This document shows positions 37,301 through 45,622 of a stretch of 64,000 nucleotides of DNA, piece by piece; positions within the stretch are counted from its first letter, which is position 1, and each line of letters opens with the position of its first letter. The position numbers were made by a program, and so were the translations under genes. The notes under the pieces were generated by a model. That model was not told where the DNA came from, ran no database searches, and worked only from the letters and a program-made list of their open reading frames with translations. Source of the stretch: Bordetella parapertussis (GTDB taxonomy: Bacteria > Pseudomonadota > Gammaproteobacteria > Burkholderiales > Burkholderiaceae_A); assembly GCA_945862985.1 (NCBI GenBank), contig CAMAZF010000006.1, positions 1 to 64,000 of the forward strand. Direction: 5' to 3'.

Positions 37301-39750
37301 CCCGAGAGGGTGGGCACAGGCTGTCCAAGCCGCAGGTAGTCCAATCCCACATCCACCAGCGGCTGAAGCCTGCGTTGAACTTCCGGGTCCGCCTGAAAGA
37401 ATGAGAGCGCCTGTCTCACGGTGAAGTCCAGGACATCACCGATCGAATAGCCCTCCAGGGTCACCTCAAGCGTCTCGGGCCGATAGCGCTTGCCTTTACA
37501 GTCCTGACAGCTCAGGTAGACATCCGACAAAAACTGCATTTCGACCTGCTCGAATCCACTGCCTGCGCAGGTGGGGCAACGCCCCGTCCCTGCGTTAAAG
37601 CTAAAGGTGCCCGTGGTGTAGCCACGTTGCAGGGAGAGCGGGGCCTCGGCAAATCTTCGACGAATGGCATCGAAGGCACCGACATACACGGCCGGATTCG
37701 AGCGGGTCGTTCTTCCAATGGGGGACTGATCGACGAGAAGGGCATCGGCGATGAGTGCAGCTCCCTCAAGCTGACCGAATGGTCCGGGAGGCTCTGTCGC
37801 CTTTCCGAGATGCTTACAGAGCGCTGGGTACAGCACATCTTGCACCAAGGTGGATTTTCCAGATCCCGAAACCCCCGTCACGCAGACGAGGTGTCTCAAG
37901 GGAATGCTGATGTCCAGGTGCTTGAGATTGTTCGCATGCACATGGGTGAGCCGCAGTCGGTGTGACTGCAGTACGCTCGCCCTGGGCTTGGGTGGCTGCG
38001 CCTGTGTCTTCTTCTCTCCTCGCAGGTATTGCCCGGTGAGGGTGTCTGCGCGCAGGAGCGCTGCGAAGTCTCCGTTAAAACAGAGGCGGCCGCCGAGCTC
38101 TCCGGGGCCTGGGCCCATGTCCATGATGCGATCTGCAGCCTGCATCACTTCTGGATCGTGCTCCACCACCAGCAGGCTGTTTCCCGCATCGCGAAGTCGA
38201 TGCATGACCCCAATCAGCCGTTGAAGGTCTCTGGGATGAAGTCCGATGGACGGCTCGTCCAGCACAAAGAGCGTGTTGACCAGAGAGGTGCCCAGTGCCG
38301 TGGTGAGGTTGATGCGTTGGACCTCGCCCCCCGAGAGGGTTCTGGACTGGCGATCGAGCGTCAGATAGCCCAGGCCCACCTCTCTGAGAAATCGCAGCCG
38401 GGCGCGCATTTCTTTGAACACCAACTGAGCCGCAGCGGTCTGGCTCGCGGAGGCCCTCGACCCAGACCATGAAGCCTCCACCCGCTCCAACCAGTCCCAG
38501 GCCTCGTCAATCGACATCTGCATGACAGCAGGTAGATTGAGCCCGAGCACCTGCCAATCCAGCGCCTCCGGCTTGAGCCGCGCACCTTTGCAGGACGGGC
38601 ACTCCGTGTAGGAGCGATATCGGGAGAGCAGCACTCGGACGTGCATTTTGTAGGCCTTACTCTCCAGGTACTCGAAGAAACGGTTGACGCCATACCACTG
38701 CCGCTTCCAGTTGCCCGACCAGTCTTCATCTCCCTCAAAGACCCAGTGGCGATCCTCTGGTGGAAGGTCACGCCAGGCAATGTCCTCGGCCACCCCTCTT
38801 TTTCGAGCGGCCGCCAGCAGCTCCTGCTGACAGTCCTCGTAGGACTTGCTTTGAAAGGGCTTGATGGCTCCCTCGGAGAGCGAGAGCCGTTCGTTGGGAA
38901 CCACCAGCCCACGATCAATCCCGATCACCCGTCCAAAGCCGCGGCAGGCCTCACAGGCACCAATGGGAGAGTTGAATGAAAACAGCGCTGGTCTGGCCTC
39001 CCGAAAGCTCAGCGAGCAAGCTGCGCATTGCAGTGCGCTTGAGAAGCGAAGGCGGCGGTCCTCCGCGGAGGCCTCCTTCCCCTGCATGAGGATGAGCTCA
39101 CAGCGCCCCTCACCAAAACGAAGGGCTGTCTCAAAGGCTTCCGCCAAACGGCTTCGCTCGGTGTCAGGATGCACCGAGACGCGATCGACGATCACCCAAA
39201 CACGACCGGCCTCTCGGGAGTAGATGCGGGTGAGCCCTTGTGCAGAAAGCCAAGCCTCGAGCTGCTCTTGCTCTAGCTCTTCAGGAACGTCTCTGGCAAA
39301 GACAATCGCCAGGCGTTGTCCTTCGGGCTGAGCAAGGGCCAGTGTCACCATGCCGTCCACATGATCTCGCTGCACAGGGGTGTTGCAGCCTGGGCAGATG
39401 AGTTCGGCCGCACGAGCAAAGAGCAGCTTGAGATGGTCTGTGAGCTCCGTCATGGTGCCCACGGTTGAACGAGAGGTGCGAACGGGATTGGTCTGATCGA
39501 TGGCAATCGCTGGTGGCACCCCTTCGATGGCATCGACCTGAGGCTTGTCCATTCGGTCCAGAAACTGCCGGGCGTAGGCTGAGAAGGTCTCGATGTACCG
39601 ACGCTGCCCCTCCGCGTAGATCGTGTCGAAGACCAAAGAACTCTTGCCGGATCCAGACACGCCGGTCACGACAATGAGTTCTCCCAACGGGAGGTCGAGG
39701 GAGAGGTCTTTCAGATTGTTCTGACGTGCCCCTCGGACGCGAATGGTCAT
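34294..39750 (-). CDS. uvrA: Tandem (double-length) UvrA, excinuclease ABC subunit A
   Basis: This is one uninterrupted 1818-residue frame holding two complete UvrA units; a normal UvrA is about 940-970 residues. There are four Walker A motifs (GVSGSGKS near 31, 630, 978 and 1503) and four ABC signatures (LSGGE near 473, 818, 1352 and 1698). Zinc-finger Cys pairs occur in both halves (for example CPTCAGSGF and CEVCEGQGW). The second half keeps an RKGLYQDL stretch in the position of the UvrB-binding domain, while the first half has a shortened region without RKG. It should recognise DNA lesions for excision repair, probably as an intramolecular pseudo-dimer. It is coupled to the upstream His-rich gene by a 4-bp overlap. 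Confidence 0.9.
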   Translation of the reverse strand: MTIRVRGARQNNLKDLSLDLPLGELIVVTGVSGSGKSSLVFDTIYAEGQRRYIETFSAYARQFLDRMDKPQVDAIEGVPPAIAIDQTNPVRTSRSTVGTMTELTDHLKLLFARAAELICPGCNTPVQRDHVDGMVTLALAQPEGQRLAIVFARDVPEELEQEQLEAWLSAQGLTRIYSREAGRVWVIVDRVSVHPDTERSRLAEAFETALRFGEGRCELILMQGKEASAEDRRLRFSSALQCAACSLSFREARPALFSFNSPIGACEACRGFGRVIGIDRGLVVPNERLSLSEGAIKPFQSKSYEDCQQELLAAARKRGVAEDIAWRDLPPEDRHWVFEGDEDWSGNWKRQWYGVNRFFEYLESKAYKMHVRVLLSRYRSYTECPSCKGARLKPEALDWQVLGLNLPAVMQMSIDEAWDWLERVEASWSGSRASASQTAAAQLVFKEMRARLRFLREVGLGYLTLDRQSRTLSGGEVQRINLTTALGTSLVNTLFVLDEPSIGLHPRDLQRLIGVMHRLRDAGNSLLVVEHDPEVMQAADRIMDMGPGPGELGGRLCFNGDFAALLRADTLTGQYLRGEKKTQAQPPKPRASVLQSHRLRLTHVHANNLKHLDISIPLRHLVCVTGVSGSGKSTLVQDVLYPALCKHLGKATEPPGPFGQLEGAALIADALLVDQSPIGRTTRSNPAVYVGAFDAIRRRFAEAPLSLQRGYTTGTFSFNAGTGRCPTCAGSGFEQVEMQFLSDVYLSCQDCKGKRYRPETLEVTLEGYSIGDVLDFTVRQALSFFQADPEVQRRLQPLVDVGLDYLRLGQPVPTLSGGEAQRLKIAGHLAEALERGGKAKKGMMLIFDEPTTGLHFDDIAKLIRALQALVSAGHSLVVIEHNLDLIEAADWILDLGPEAGPSGGQLVAQGQQEDLIACPESHTGQALARMRGLSVQDRVPIVLPRAAPAEAIEIHHAREHNLKDVSLSIPRNQLTVISGVSGSGKSTLAFDILFSEGQRRYLESLNAYARQFVQPASRPDVDAIYGIAPTVAIEQRTSRGGRKSTVGTLTEIHHFLRLLYVKLGQQHCPDCQSPIAPQSPEAITASLMRDYRGQHVGLLAPLVVQRKGLYQDLAKWALSRGHQHLRVDGAFLSTEKFPRLDRYRVHTIELPIGDLVIAPEQEAQLRALVDEAVLQGQGSLTVLAPLQGDASPQARLYSTKRACPVCTTSLPEPEPRMFSYNHALGWCPGCTGTGLFGQALKEGESGEEDQYLERESPEAEATELPCPSCEGARLNPIARAVTIARTGLHEVSNLALDQLPGWLTSTAAGFGPRESAIAEGLIQEIQARVAFLCSVGLGYLNLNRAAPTLSGGEAQRIRLAAQLGSNLQGVCYVLDEPSIGLHPQDNQALLKLLRQLQQKGNTVVVVEHDEETLAIADHLIDMGPGAGKRGGAVVAQGQPSDLMACEASITGRYLREPMVPPSAPLRVPAEEWLEIRSASLHNLKGVTVPIPLRRLTVVTGVSGSGKSTLVRDVLRANLSRAVDQQRSRAGRARQVQWSGCESIQHWESIDRVLEVDQTPIGKTPRSTPATYTGLWDDIRKLYADGEDARRRGWAANRFSFNTGQGRCEVCEGQGWQTIEMSFLPNVRVVCDACGGSRFNAETRLARWRGHAISDVLSMSVDEALEAFDGVSKIKRPLQLMQDLGLGYLSLGQPSPTLSGGESQRIKLVAELAKTRQTGHTLYVLDEPTVGLHLSDVERLIHALHQLVELGHSVVVIEHQLDLWAQADWLVDLGPAGGAAGGQVVASGPPRTVAKQPTPTGRCLDDFFKRASSRDPQPS

Positions 39751-40097
39751 GAGTGGTGGTGGTCGTGACCGTGGTCATGGCCACAGCCCGGTCCATGGAC
39801 ATGGCCGTGGTCGTGGTCGTGGTCGTGATGATGGTGGTGTTGAGCCAGCAAGGGTGTCACGCGCTCTTGCAGGTTTTCTGCGGTGTCGGGGGAAAACTGA
39901 TCCATCGATGCGATGGGCTTGAATCCCATGGATTTGAGCTGCTGAGCGAGCTGATCGGAGGTCTCGTCTCCCCGGGGAAACTTGACGAAGTTGCTGCCGA
40001 GTTCACAGGCCACGCCCGCCTGGGCGAGAAAGCGCACGAGGCGCAGGAGGGCGAGGGGCTCTGAGGTGGTGATGATGTGGAGCTTGGTGGGAGTCAT
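39747..40097 (-). CDS. Small protein with histidine-rich metal-binding tail
   Basis: This 116-residue protein is unrecognised. Residues 1-86 form a compact alpha/beta-looking domain starting MTPTKLHIITTSEPLALL. The last 30 residues hold 16 His, several Asp and one Cys in HDHDHDHG-type repeats, a pattern known from nickel/zinc storage and delivery proteins. It overlaps both neighbours by 4 bp (quinone oxidoreductase upstream, tandem uvrA downstream). Co-translation with a protein rich in zinc fingers suggests, but does not show, a role in metal supply. No signal peptide is visible, so it is probably cytoplasmic. Confidence 0.75.
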   Translation of the reverse strand: MTPTKLHIITTSEPLALLRLVRFLAQAGVACELGSNFVKFPRGDETSDQLAQQLKSMGFKPIASMDQFSPDTAENLQERVTPLLAQHHHHHDHDHDHGHVHGPGCGHDHGHDHHHS

Positions 40098-41080
40098 GGC
40101 TGGACTTTCAGGACGATTTTTCCGACATGTTGAGATGATTCCATGAGCGCATGCGCGGCCTGAACCTCAGAGAGATCGAACTCCGCATGCACCAGGGGGA
40201 GAATCCGCCCTGCGCTGATCTCGGGCCAGATGGCTTGCTGAAGACTCTGCGCAATGCGGGCTTTCTCCTCGATGCTACGAGGGCGCAGGGTGGAGCCGGT
40301 ATACGTGAGCCGCTTACGCATGAGGAGGTCCCAGTTCATCTCCACTTTCGCACCAGACAAGAAAGCAATTTGAACCAGACGTCCCTCGAGCGCGAGGCAT
40401 TTGAGATTCTTATAGATGTAGTCACCGCCCACCATGTCGAGAATCAGGTTCACGCCTTGGTCGTTCATCTCGGTGCGGATGACATCGACAAAATCTTCCT
40501 CTTTGTATTGGATGCAGCGATCTGCCCCCAAGGCCATACAGGCTTGCGCCTTATCCGCAGAGCCAACCGTGGTGAAGATTCGTGAGGCCCCCGCCCACTT
40601 GGCGAATTGAATGGCGGTGGTTCCGATCCCGCTGGATCCCCCATGGATCAGGACCGACTGGCCAGGCATCAACTGGCCGCGTTCGATCAGGTTGGCCCAT
40701 ACGGTCATCATGGTTTCGGGTAGGCAGGCGGCCTCCCGCAGGCTCAAGCCTTGAGGCAGCGGCATGCAGTGGCTTGCGGGCACCAACACCTCGTCGGCGT
40801 ATCCACCTCCCGGGGTCAGACTGCAGACGGATTGCCCTATGAGGGACGGGTCCACGCCTGCGCCTACGGCAGAGACCACCCCGCTGACTTCCAGGCCAAG
40901 GTATGGGCTGGCATCGGGCGGTGGCGGATACAGCCCTTTGCGTTGAAGGACATCTGGCCGGTTCACTCCGGCGTAGGCCACCCGAATACGGGCCTCTCCT
41001 GGACCTGGGGCTGGCACTTCGGCTTCAATGAGGTGGAGGCACTCGGGCCCGCCGCCAGGATGGTGGTCGATGCGTCGCAT
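40094..41080 (-). CDS. NAD(P)H quinone oxidoreductase, MDR family
   Basis: This 328-residue medium-chain dehydrogenase of the zinc-independent quinone oxidoreductase/PIG3 type has YAGVNRPDVLQRKG in the N-terminal GroES-like fold. The nucleotide-binding motif is IHGGSSGIGTTAIQFAKWAG near 147, and the sequence ends HVGKIVLKV. The Cys/His zinc ligands of alcohol dehydrogenases are absent. It probably reduces quinones or enones with NADPH. It begins 5 bp after glnS and overlaps the His-rich gene by 4 bp, giving a glnS-qor-HisRich-uvrA operon. Confidence 0.87.
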   Translation of the reverse strand: MRRIDHHPGGGPECLHLIEAEVPAPGPGEARIRVAYAGVNRPDVLQRKGLYPPPPDASPYLGLEVSGVVSAVGAGVDPSLIGQSVCSLTPGGGYADEVLVPASHCMPLPQGLSLREAACLPETMMTVWANLIERGQLMPGQSVLIHGGSSGIGTTAIQFAKWAGASRIFTTVGSADKAQACMALGADRCIQYKEEDFVDVIRTEMNDQGVNLILDMVGGDYIYKNLKCLALEGRLVQIAFLSGAKVEMNWDLLMRKRLTYTGSTLRPRSIEEKARIAQSLQQAIWPEISAGRILPLVHAEFDLSEVQAAHALMESSQHVGKIVLKVQP

Positions 41081-41085
41081 ATGGG

Positions 41086-42792
41086 CTACTTTCCCCAGGA
41101 GTCTTTGAGGGTCACGGTTCGGTTGAAGACCAGTCGGCCGGGCTTGCTGTCCATGCTGTCTGGAACAAAGTAGCCGTGGCGTTCGAACTGGAGCGCTTGC
41201 CCGGGAGCGGGATTCGCGAGACTGGGTTCTAGCATGGCCTGAATGGTGGTGAGGCTGTTTGGGTTCAGGTCGTCCATGAAGTGCCGCTCGAGGTCGGGAG
41301 GGTCCCCCTCGCGTCGGGCACCGGGCGTGGGGCTGGAGAACAGCCGATCAAAGAGCCGAACCTCTGCCGGGACCGCGTGGCTTGCACTGACCCAGTGGAT
41401 GACGCCCTTGACCTTATAGGCGTCCGCGCCCGGGGTTCCGCTTTTGGAGTCTTCAAAAATGCGGACATGCACCGCGTCCACCTGACCCTGAGCGTCATGG
41501 CTGTGGCTCACATACTCGGCTACAAACCCATACTTCAGTCGCACGCGCCCGCCCGGGCTGAGCCTGAAAAACCCCTTGCTCGGGACTTCCATGAAGTCCT
41601 CTCGCTCGATGAAGAGCTCCCGCGTCAGGGGCATGTCTCGGCCCCCCCACTCGGGGTGTTGAGGGTGGTGGGGGGCCGTGCAGGCGTGTGATTGAGATTC
41701 TTCTAGATTGTCGATGACGAGTCTGAGGGGATCGAGCACCGCGACCCGACGCGGAGCCACCTCATTGAGGTGGTCACGAATGGCCTGCTCAAACACGCTG
41801 TAATCAATCCACGCATCTGACTTCGATGCGCCGGTGCTGTCGACAAACTTTCTAAAGGCTTCGGGCGGGTATCCCCTCCGTCGGGCAGCCACGAGGGTGG
41901 GCATACGAGGATCGTCCCAGCCGCTGACGACCTTGGATTCAATCAGTTCAATGAGCTTTCGCTTCGAGAGCACCACATAGGTGAGATTGAGTCGTGCAAA
42001 CTCATACTGGTGGGGTCTGGTGGGGCCTGCCAGATGACCAGTCTCCCGCACTCGATCCACCAGCCAGTCATAGAGGGGACGATGGTCCTCAAACTCGAGG
42101 GTGCAGATGGAATGGCTAATCCCCTCAATCGCATCCGAGAGCGGGTGGGCGTAGTCATACAGCGGATAGATGCACCAGGCATTTCCAGCTCGATGGTGCT
42201 CGGTGTGTCGTATGCGATAGAACACGGGGTCTCGGAGGTTCATGTTGGGCGAGGCCATGTTGATCTTGCCTCGCAGCACATGACTGCCGTCGGGGAACTC
42301 CCCAGCGCGCATCCGCCGGAATAGGTCCAGATTTTCCTCGATGCTTCGCTCACGGAAGGGCGAGTTCTCGCCTGGCTGTGTGAGCGTTCCTCGCCGGGCC
42401 CGCATCTCGTCCGCAGGAAGAGAGTCGACATAGGCGTGGCCAGCCAACACAAGCGCCTCGGCGAACTGATAGAGCTGCTCAAAGTAATCGCTGGCGAAGT
42501 AATGGTGATCACCCCAGTCAAACCCCAGCCAGCGCACCATCTCCTCAATGGCATCCGCGTATTCCTGCTCCTCTTTCGCGGGATTGGTGTCGTCGAGGCG
42601 GAGATGGCACTGGCCAGAAAATCTTTGGGCCAGCCCGAAATTCAGGCAAATCGACTTGGCATGGCCAAAGTGCAGATAGCCATTGGGTTCAGGTGGAAAC
42701 CGGGTCACCACCTGTGAGACGCGCCCAGCAGAGAGGTCGGACTCAATGATCTGGCGCAGGAAATGGGTCACTTCAATCGGGGTGTCAGACAT
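41086..42792 (-). CDS. glnS: Glutaminyl-tRNA synthetase
   Basis: This 568-residue class I synthetase has PPEPNGYLHFGHAKS (33-47) as HIGH region and VVLSKRKL near 270 as the KMSKS-type loop of GlnRS/GluRS. The C-terminal anticodon-binding barrels are present. The frame continues 100 codons upstream, but MSDTPIEVTHFLRQIIESDL is the normal N-terminus. A TACACT hexamer on the minus strand (42800-42805) ends seven bases before the ATG. It is divergent from polA. Confidence 0.96.
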   Translation of the reverse strand: MSDTPIEVTHFLRQIIESDLSAGRVSQVVTRFPPEPNGYLHFGHAKSICLNFGLAQRFSGQCHLRLDDTNPAKEEQEYADAIEEMVRWLGFDWGDHHYFASDYFEQLYQFAEALVLAGHAYVDSLPADEMRARRGTLTQPGENSPFRERSIEENLDLFRRMRAGEFPDGSHVLRGKINMASPNMNLRDPVFYRIRHTEHHRAGNAWCIYPLYDYAHPLSDAIEGISHSICTLEFEDHRPLYDWLVDRVRETGHLAGPTRPHQYEFARLNLTYVVLSKRKLIELIESKVVSGWDDPRMPTLVAARRRGYPPEAFRKFVDSTGASKSDAWIDYSVFEQAIRDHLNEVAPRRVAVLDPLRLVIDNLEESQSHACTAPHHPQHPEWGGRDMPLTRELFIEREDFMEVPSKGFFRLSPGGRVRLKYGFVAEYVSHSHDAQGQVDAVHVRIFEDSKSGTPGADAYKVKGVIHWVSASHAVPAEVRLFDRLFSSPTPGARREGDPPDLERHFMDDLNPNSLTTIQAMLEPSLANPAPGQALQFERHGYFVPDSMDSKPGRLVFNRTVTLKDSWGK

Positions 42793-42831
42793 GTCCCGTA
42801 GTGTACTGAAGCTCTGCCGCATAATCCCTTT

Positions 42832-45591
42832 ATGCCTGCCGACCGCCTCCTCTTGATTGACGCCTCCAGCTTTGTCTACCGAGCCTTTCACGGGCTGCCC
42901 GACCTGCGCAGCAAGGCGGGGCTTCCCACCGGTGCCGTGACCGGCATGGTCAATATGCTCCGTAGGGTTCGCGAGGAGTTTCCGGCTCGCTATGCCGCCT
43001 GCGTCTTCGATCCACCCGGTAAGACGTTTCGGGACGATATTTTCCCCGACTACAAGGCGAACCGATCGGCCATGCCCGATGACCTTCGTACCCAAATGCC
43101 CTACATCCTGGAAGTCGTTCGAGCCCTAGGCTGGCCGTTGGTGGTGGTGGAGGGACTGGAAGCTGATGACGTGATCGGGACGTTGGCCACACAGGCCACT
43201 GAGATGGGGTTGGACACCCTCATCGCGACAGGGGACAAGGACCTGGCTCAACTGGTGTCGGATCAGGTCACTCTGGTAGACACCATGACGCGAGACGGTG
43301 GCCCCCCGAAGCGCATGGATCGCGCAGGGGTGTTGGAGAAGTTCGGCGTGGCCCCAGAGCGGATCGTGGACTACCTCTCCCTGGTCGGAGACAGCGTGGA
43401 CAATGTTCCGGGGGTGGAGAAGGTCGGACCCAAGACGGCCGCCAAGTGGATTGCCGAGTACGGATCCTTGGAGGCTGTCATGGCCTCGGCCCGGGAGATC
43501 AAGGGCGTGGTGGGGGAAAACCTTCGCAAGGCTCTCGACTGGCTGCCGACCGCCAGAGTGCTTGTGACGGTGAAGTGTGATGCGGACCTTCGAGGGACAG
43601 TGCCAAGCCTGGGCGCTTTGGTGCCCTCAGCGCCCTCGGCTGAAGCCCTTCGGAGCTTGCGCGAACAGCTTGATCTTGGTCGAAGCCTACGTGGACTGAT
43701 CGATGAGTCGCAGATGATGGCCAGTCCGGTTGCTGCGCCCGATTCAGGCGGCGTGCAGGCGAGCCTTGAGAGGCCACCGGCACTGGAGGGACGATACGAG
43801 ACCATTCTCACTGAGGACGCATTTGCGGCCCTGCTCAAAAGCCTCTGGGAGGCTGACCTGGTGGCCTTCGATACGGAGACGACGTCGATCGACCCTCGTC
43901 AGGCTGACTTGGTCGGTTTGTCCTTCGCCTGGGAGGTGGGTCATGCGGTGTATTTGCCCATCGGGCATCGCTATGCGGGGGCCCCCGATCAACTTCCCCT
44001 CACGGGCGTGCTCGATCGGCTCCGACCCTGGCTAGAGGATTCGAGCCGGCTCAAGCTGGGCCAGAACCTCAAGTACGACGCTCACGTCTTGCTGAAAGCC
44101 GGCATTCGATTGGCCGGGATTGCCCATGACACGCTGCTGCAGTCCTACGTGCTGGAGGCACATCGATCGCATGATCTGGCATCTCTGGCCGATCGTCACC
44201 TCGGCAGGTCGGGCCTTTCATATGACGCCGTGACCGGAAAAGGGGCGTCGCGCATCGGCTTTGAGCAGGTGGCCGTGGATGTGGCGACTCAGTATTCGGG
44301 AGAAGACTCAGACTTCACGCTCCATCTGCACCAGACCCTTTGGCCTCAAATCCAGGCCCAGTCGAGTCTGCGCAAGGTTTATGAGGAGATCGAGCTGCCC
44401 AGCCTACGGGTGCTTTGGGCCATGGAGGAGGCAGGCATTCTGGTGGATACCCAGCTGCTCGATCAACAGAGCCAAGAGCTTGCGGTCTCTATCCGGGGGC
44501 TCGAAGAACAGGCCCATGCCCTGGCGGGCGAGGCCTTCAATCTGGGGTCCCCAAAACAGCTGGGTGAGATTCTCTTCGGAAAGCTCGGTTACAAGCCGAT
44601 CAAGAAGACAGCCAAAGGAGCTGCAAGCACCGATGAGGATGTGCTGGAGCAGCTCGCTCAGGACTATCCCCTTCCCAAGGCTCTGCTGTCTTGGCGTGGG
44701 CTCTCAAAGCTCAAAAGCACCTATACCGACAAGCTGCCTCGCATGGTGGACGCCGCAACCGGGCGGGTCCACACCACCTTCTCACAGGCGGTCGCCGTGA
44801 CGGGTCGGTTGGCCTCCAGTGAGCCCAATCTCCAGAACATCCCGATCCGGACCGCAGAGGGTCGGCGGATTCGCCAGGCCTTTATTGCGCCCCCGGGGCA
44901 CGTGCTGCTCTCGGCGGACTACTCACAGATTGAGCTGCGGATCATGGCGCACCTCTCTGAGGATCGCGGACTCGTCACCGCCTTTGAGACTGGTCAGGAT
45001 GTGCACCGAGCGACTGCATCGGAGATCTTCGGAGTGGATCTTGGAGAGGTGACAGACGATCAACGGCGCTATGCCAAGGTGATTAATTTCGGGCTGATCT
45101 ACGGCATGAGTGCTTTTGGGCTTGCGCAGAATCTCGATATCCCCCGTGATGCTGCCAAACTCTATATCGACCGTTACTTCGATCGCTATCCTGGTGTCGC
45201 CCGCTACATGGAGCAGACCAAGGCTCTGGCCAAGGCACAAGGCTTTGTGGAGACGGTTTTCGGGCGCCGGCTCTGGCTTGATGAAATCCGATCCCCGAAT
45301 GGCCCGAGGCGGGCTGCAGCAGAGCGTGCGGCGATTAACGCCCCTATGCAAGGCACCGCGGCCGACCTGATCAAGCTCGCCATGGTGCAGGTTTATGATC
45401 AATTGAATCGCGGTGGATTTCGAAGCCGCTTGTTGCTTCAAGTGCATGATGAATTGATTCTTGAGGTCCCAGAGGATGAACTCGAGTCGGTCAAGGCATG
45501 GGTCCCTCGCGTGATGGAGCAGGTGGCTCAGCTTCGAGTTCCGCTGCTGGTCTCCGTAGGGACCGGGTTGAACTGGGACGACGCCCATTAG
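42832..45591 (+). CDS. polA: DNA polymerase I
   Basis: At 919 residues this has all three domains: 5' nuclease (1 to about 290, LLLIDASSFVYRAFHGLP, LEADDVIGTLA), proofreading exonuclease and polymerase. The exonuclease acidic residues are present (FDTETTSID near 345, LGQNLKYDAH, YSGEDSDFTL), so proofreading should be active. Polymerase motifs are DYSQIELR near 696, RRYAKVINFGLIYG and VHDELILE near 873. It fills gaps after excision repair and removes Okazaki primers. CATAAT ends six bases before the ATG with no ribosome site. Confidence 0.97.
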   Translation: MPADRLLLIDASSFVYRAFHGLPDLRSKAGLPTGAVTGMVNMLRRVREEFPARYAACVFDPPGKTFRDDIFPDYKANRSAMPDDLRTQMPYILEVVRALGWPLVVVEGLEADDVIGTLATQATEMGLDTLIATGDKDLAQLVSDQVTLVDTMTRDGGPPKRMDRAGVLEKFGVAPERIVDYLSLVGDSVDNVPGVEKVGPKTAAKWIAEYGSLEAVMASAREIKGVVGENLRKALDWLPTARVLVTVKCDADLRGTVPSLGALVPSAPSAEALRSLREQLDLGRSLRGLIDESQMMASPVAAPDSGGVQASLERPPALEGRYETILTEDAFAALLKSLWEADLVAFDTETTSIDPRQADLVGLSFAWEVGHAVYLPIGHRYAGAPDQLPLTGVLDRLRPWLEDSSRLKLGQNLKYDAHVLLKAGIRLAGIAHDTLLQSYVLEAHRSHDLASLADRHLGRSGLSYDAVTGKGASRIGFEQVAVDVATQYSGEDSDFTLHLHQTLWPQIQAQSSLRKVYEEIELPSLRVLWAMEEAGILVDTQLLDQQSQELAVSIRGLEEQAHALAGEAFNLGSPKQLGEILFGKLGYKPIKKTAKGAASTDEDVLEQLAQDYPLPKALLSWRGLSKLKSTYTDKLPRMVDAATGRVHTTFSQAVAVTGRLASSEPNLQNIPIRTAEGRRIRQAFIAPPGHVLLSADYSQIELRIMAHLSEDRGLVTAFETGQDVHRATASEIFGVDLGEVTDDQRRYAKVINFGLIYGMSAFGLAQNLDIPRDAAKLYIDRYFDRYPGVARYMEQTKALAKAQGFVETVFGRRLWLDEIRSPNGPRRAAAERAAINAPMQGTAADLIKLAMVQVYDQLNRGGFRSRLLLQVHDELILEVPEDELESVKAWVPRVMEQVAQLRVPLLVSVGTGLNWDDAH

Positions 45592-45622
45592 TCGTAGTTT
45601 TTTCTAGACAGGAGCTTAGACC

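Noticed and set aside
34294-39750. Two separate uvrA genes merged by a lost stop or an assembly error
   Set aside because: The frame is continuous with a normal linker and the two halves are clearly different in sequence, so it is not a collapsed exact duplicate. I keep it as one gene, though read-level data would settle it.
39753-39850. Tandem GTGGTC-type DNA repeat as a functional repeat
   Set aside because: It is the coding sequence of the His/Asp tail of the small protein on the minus strand.
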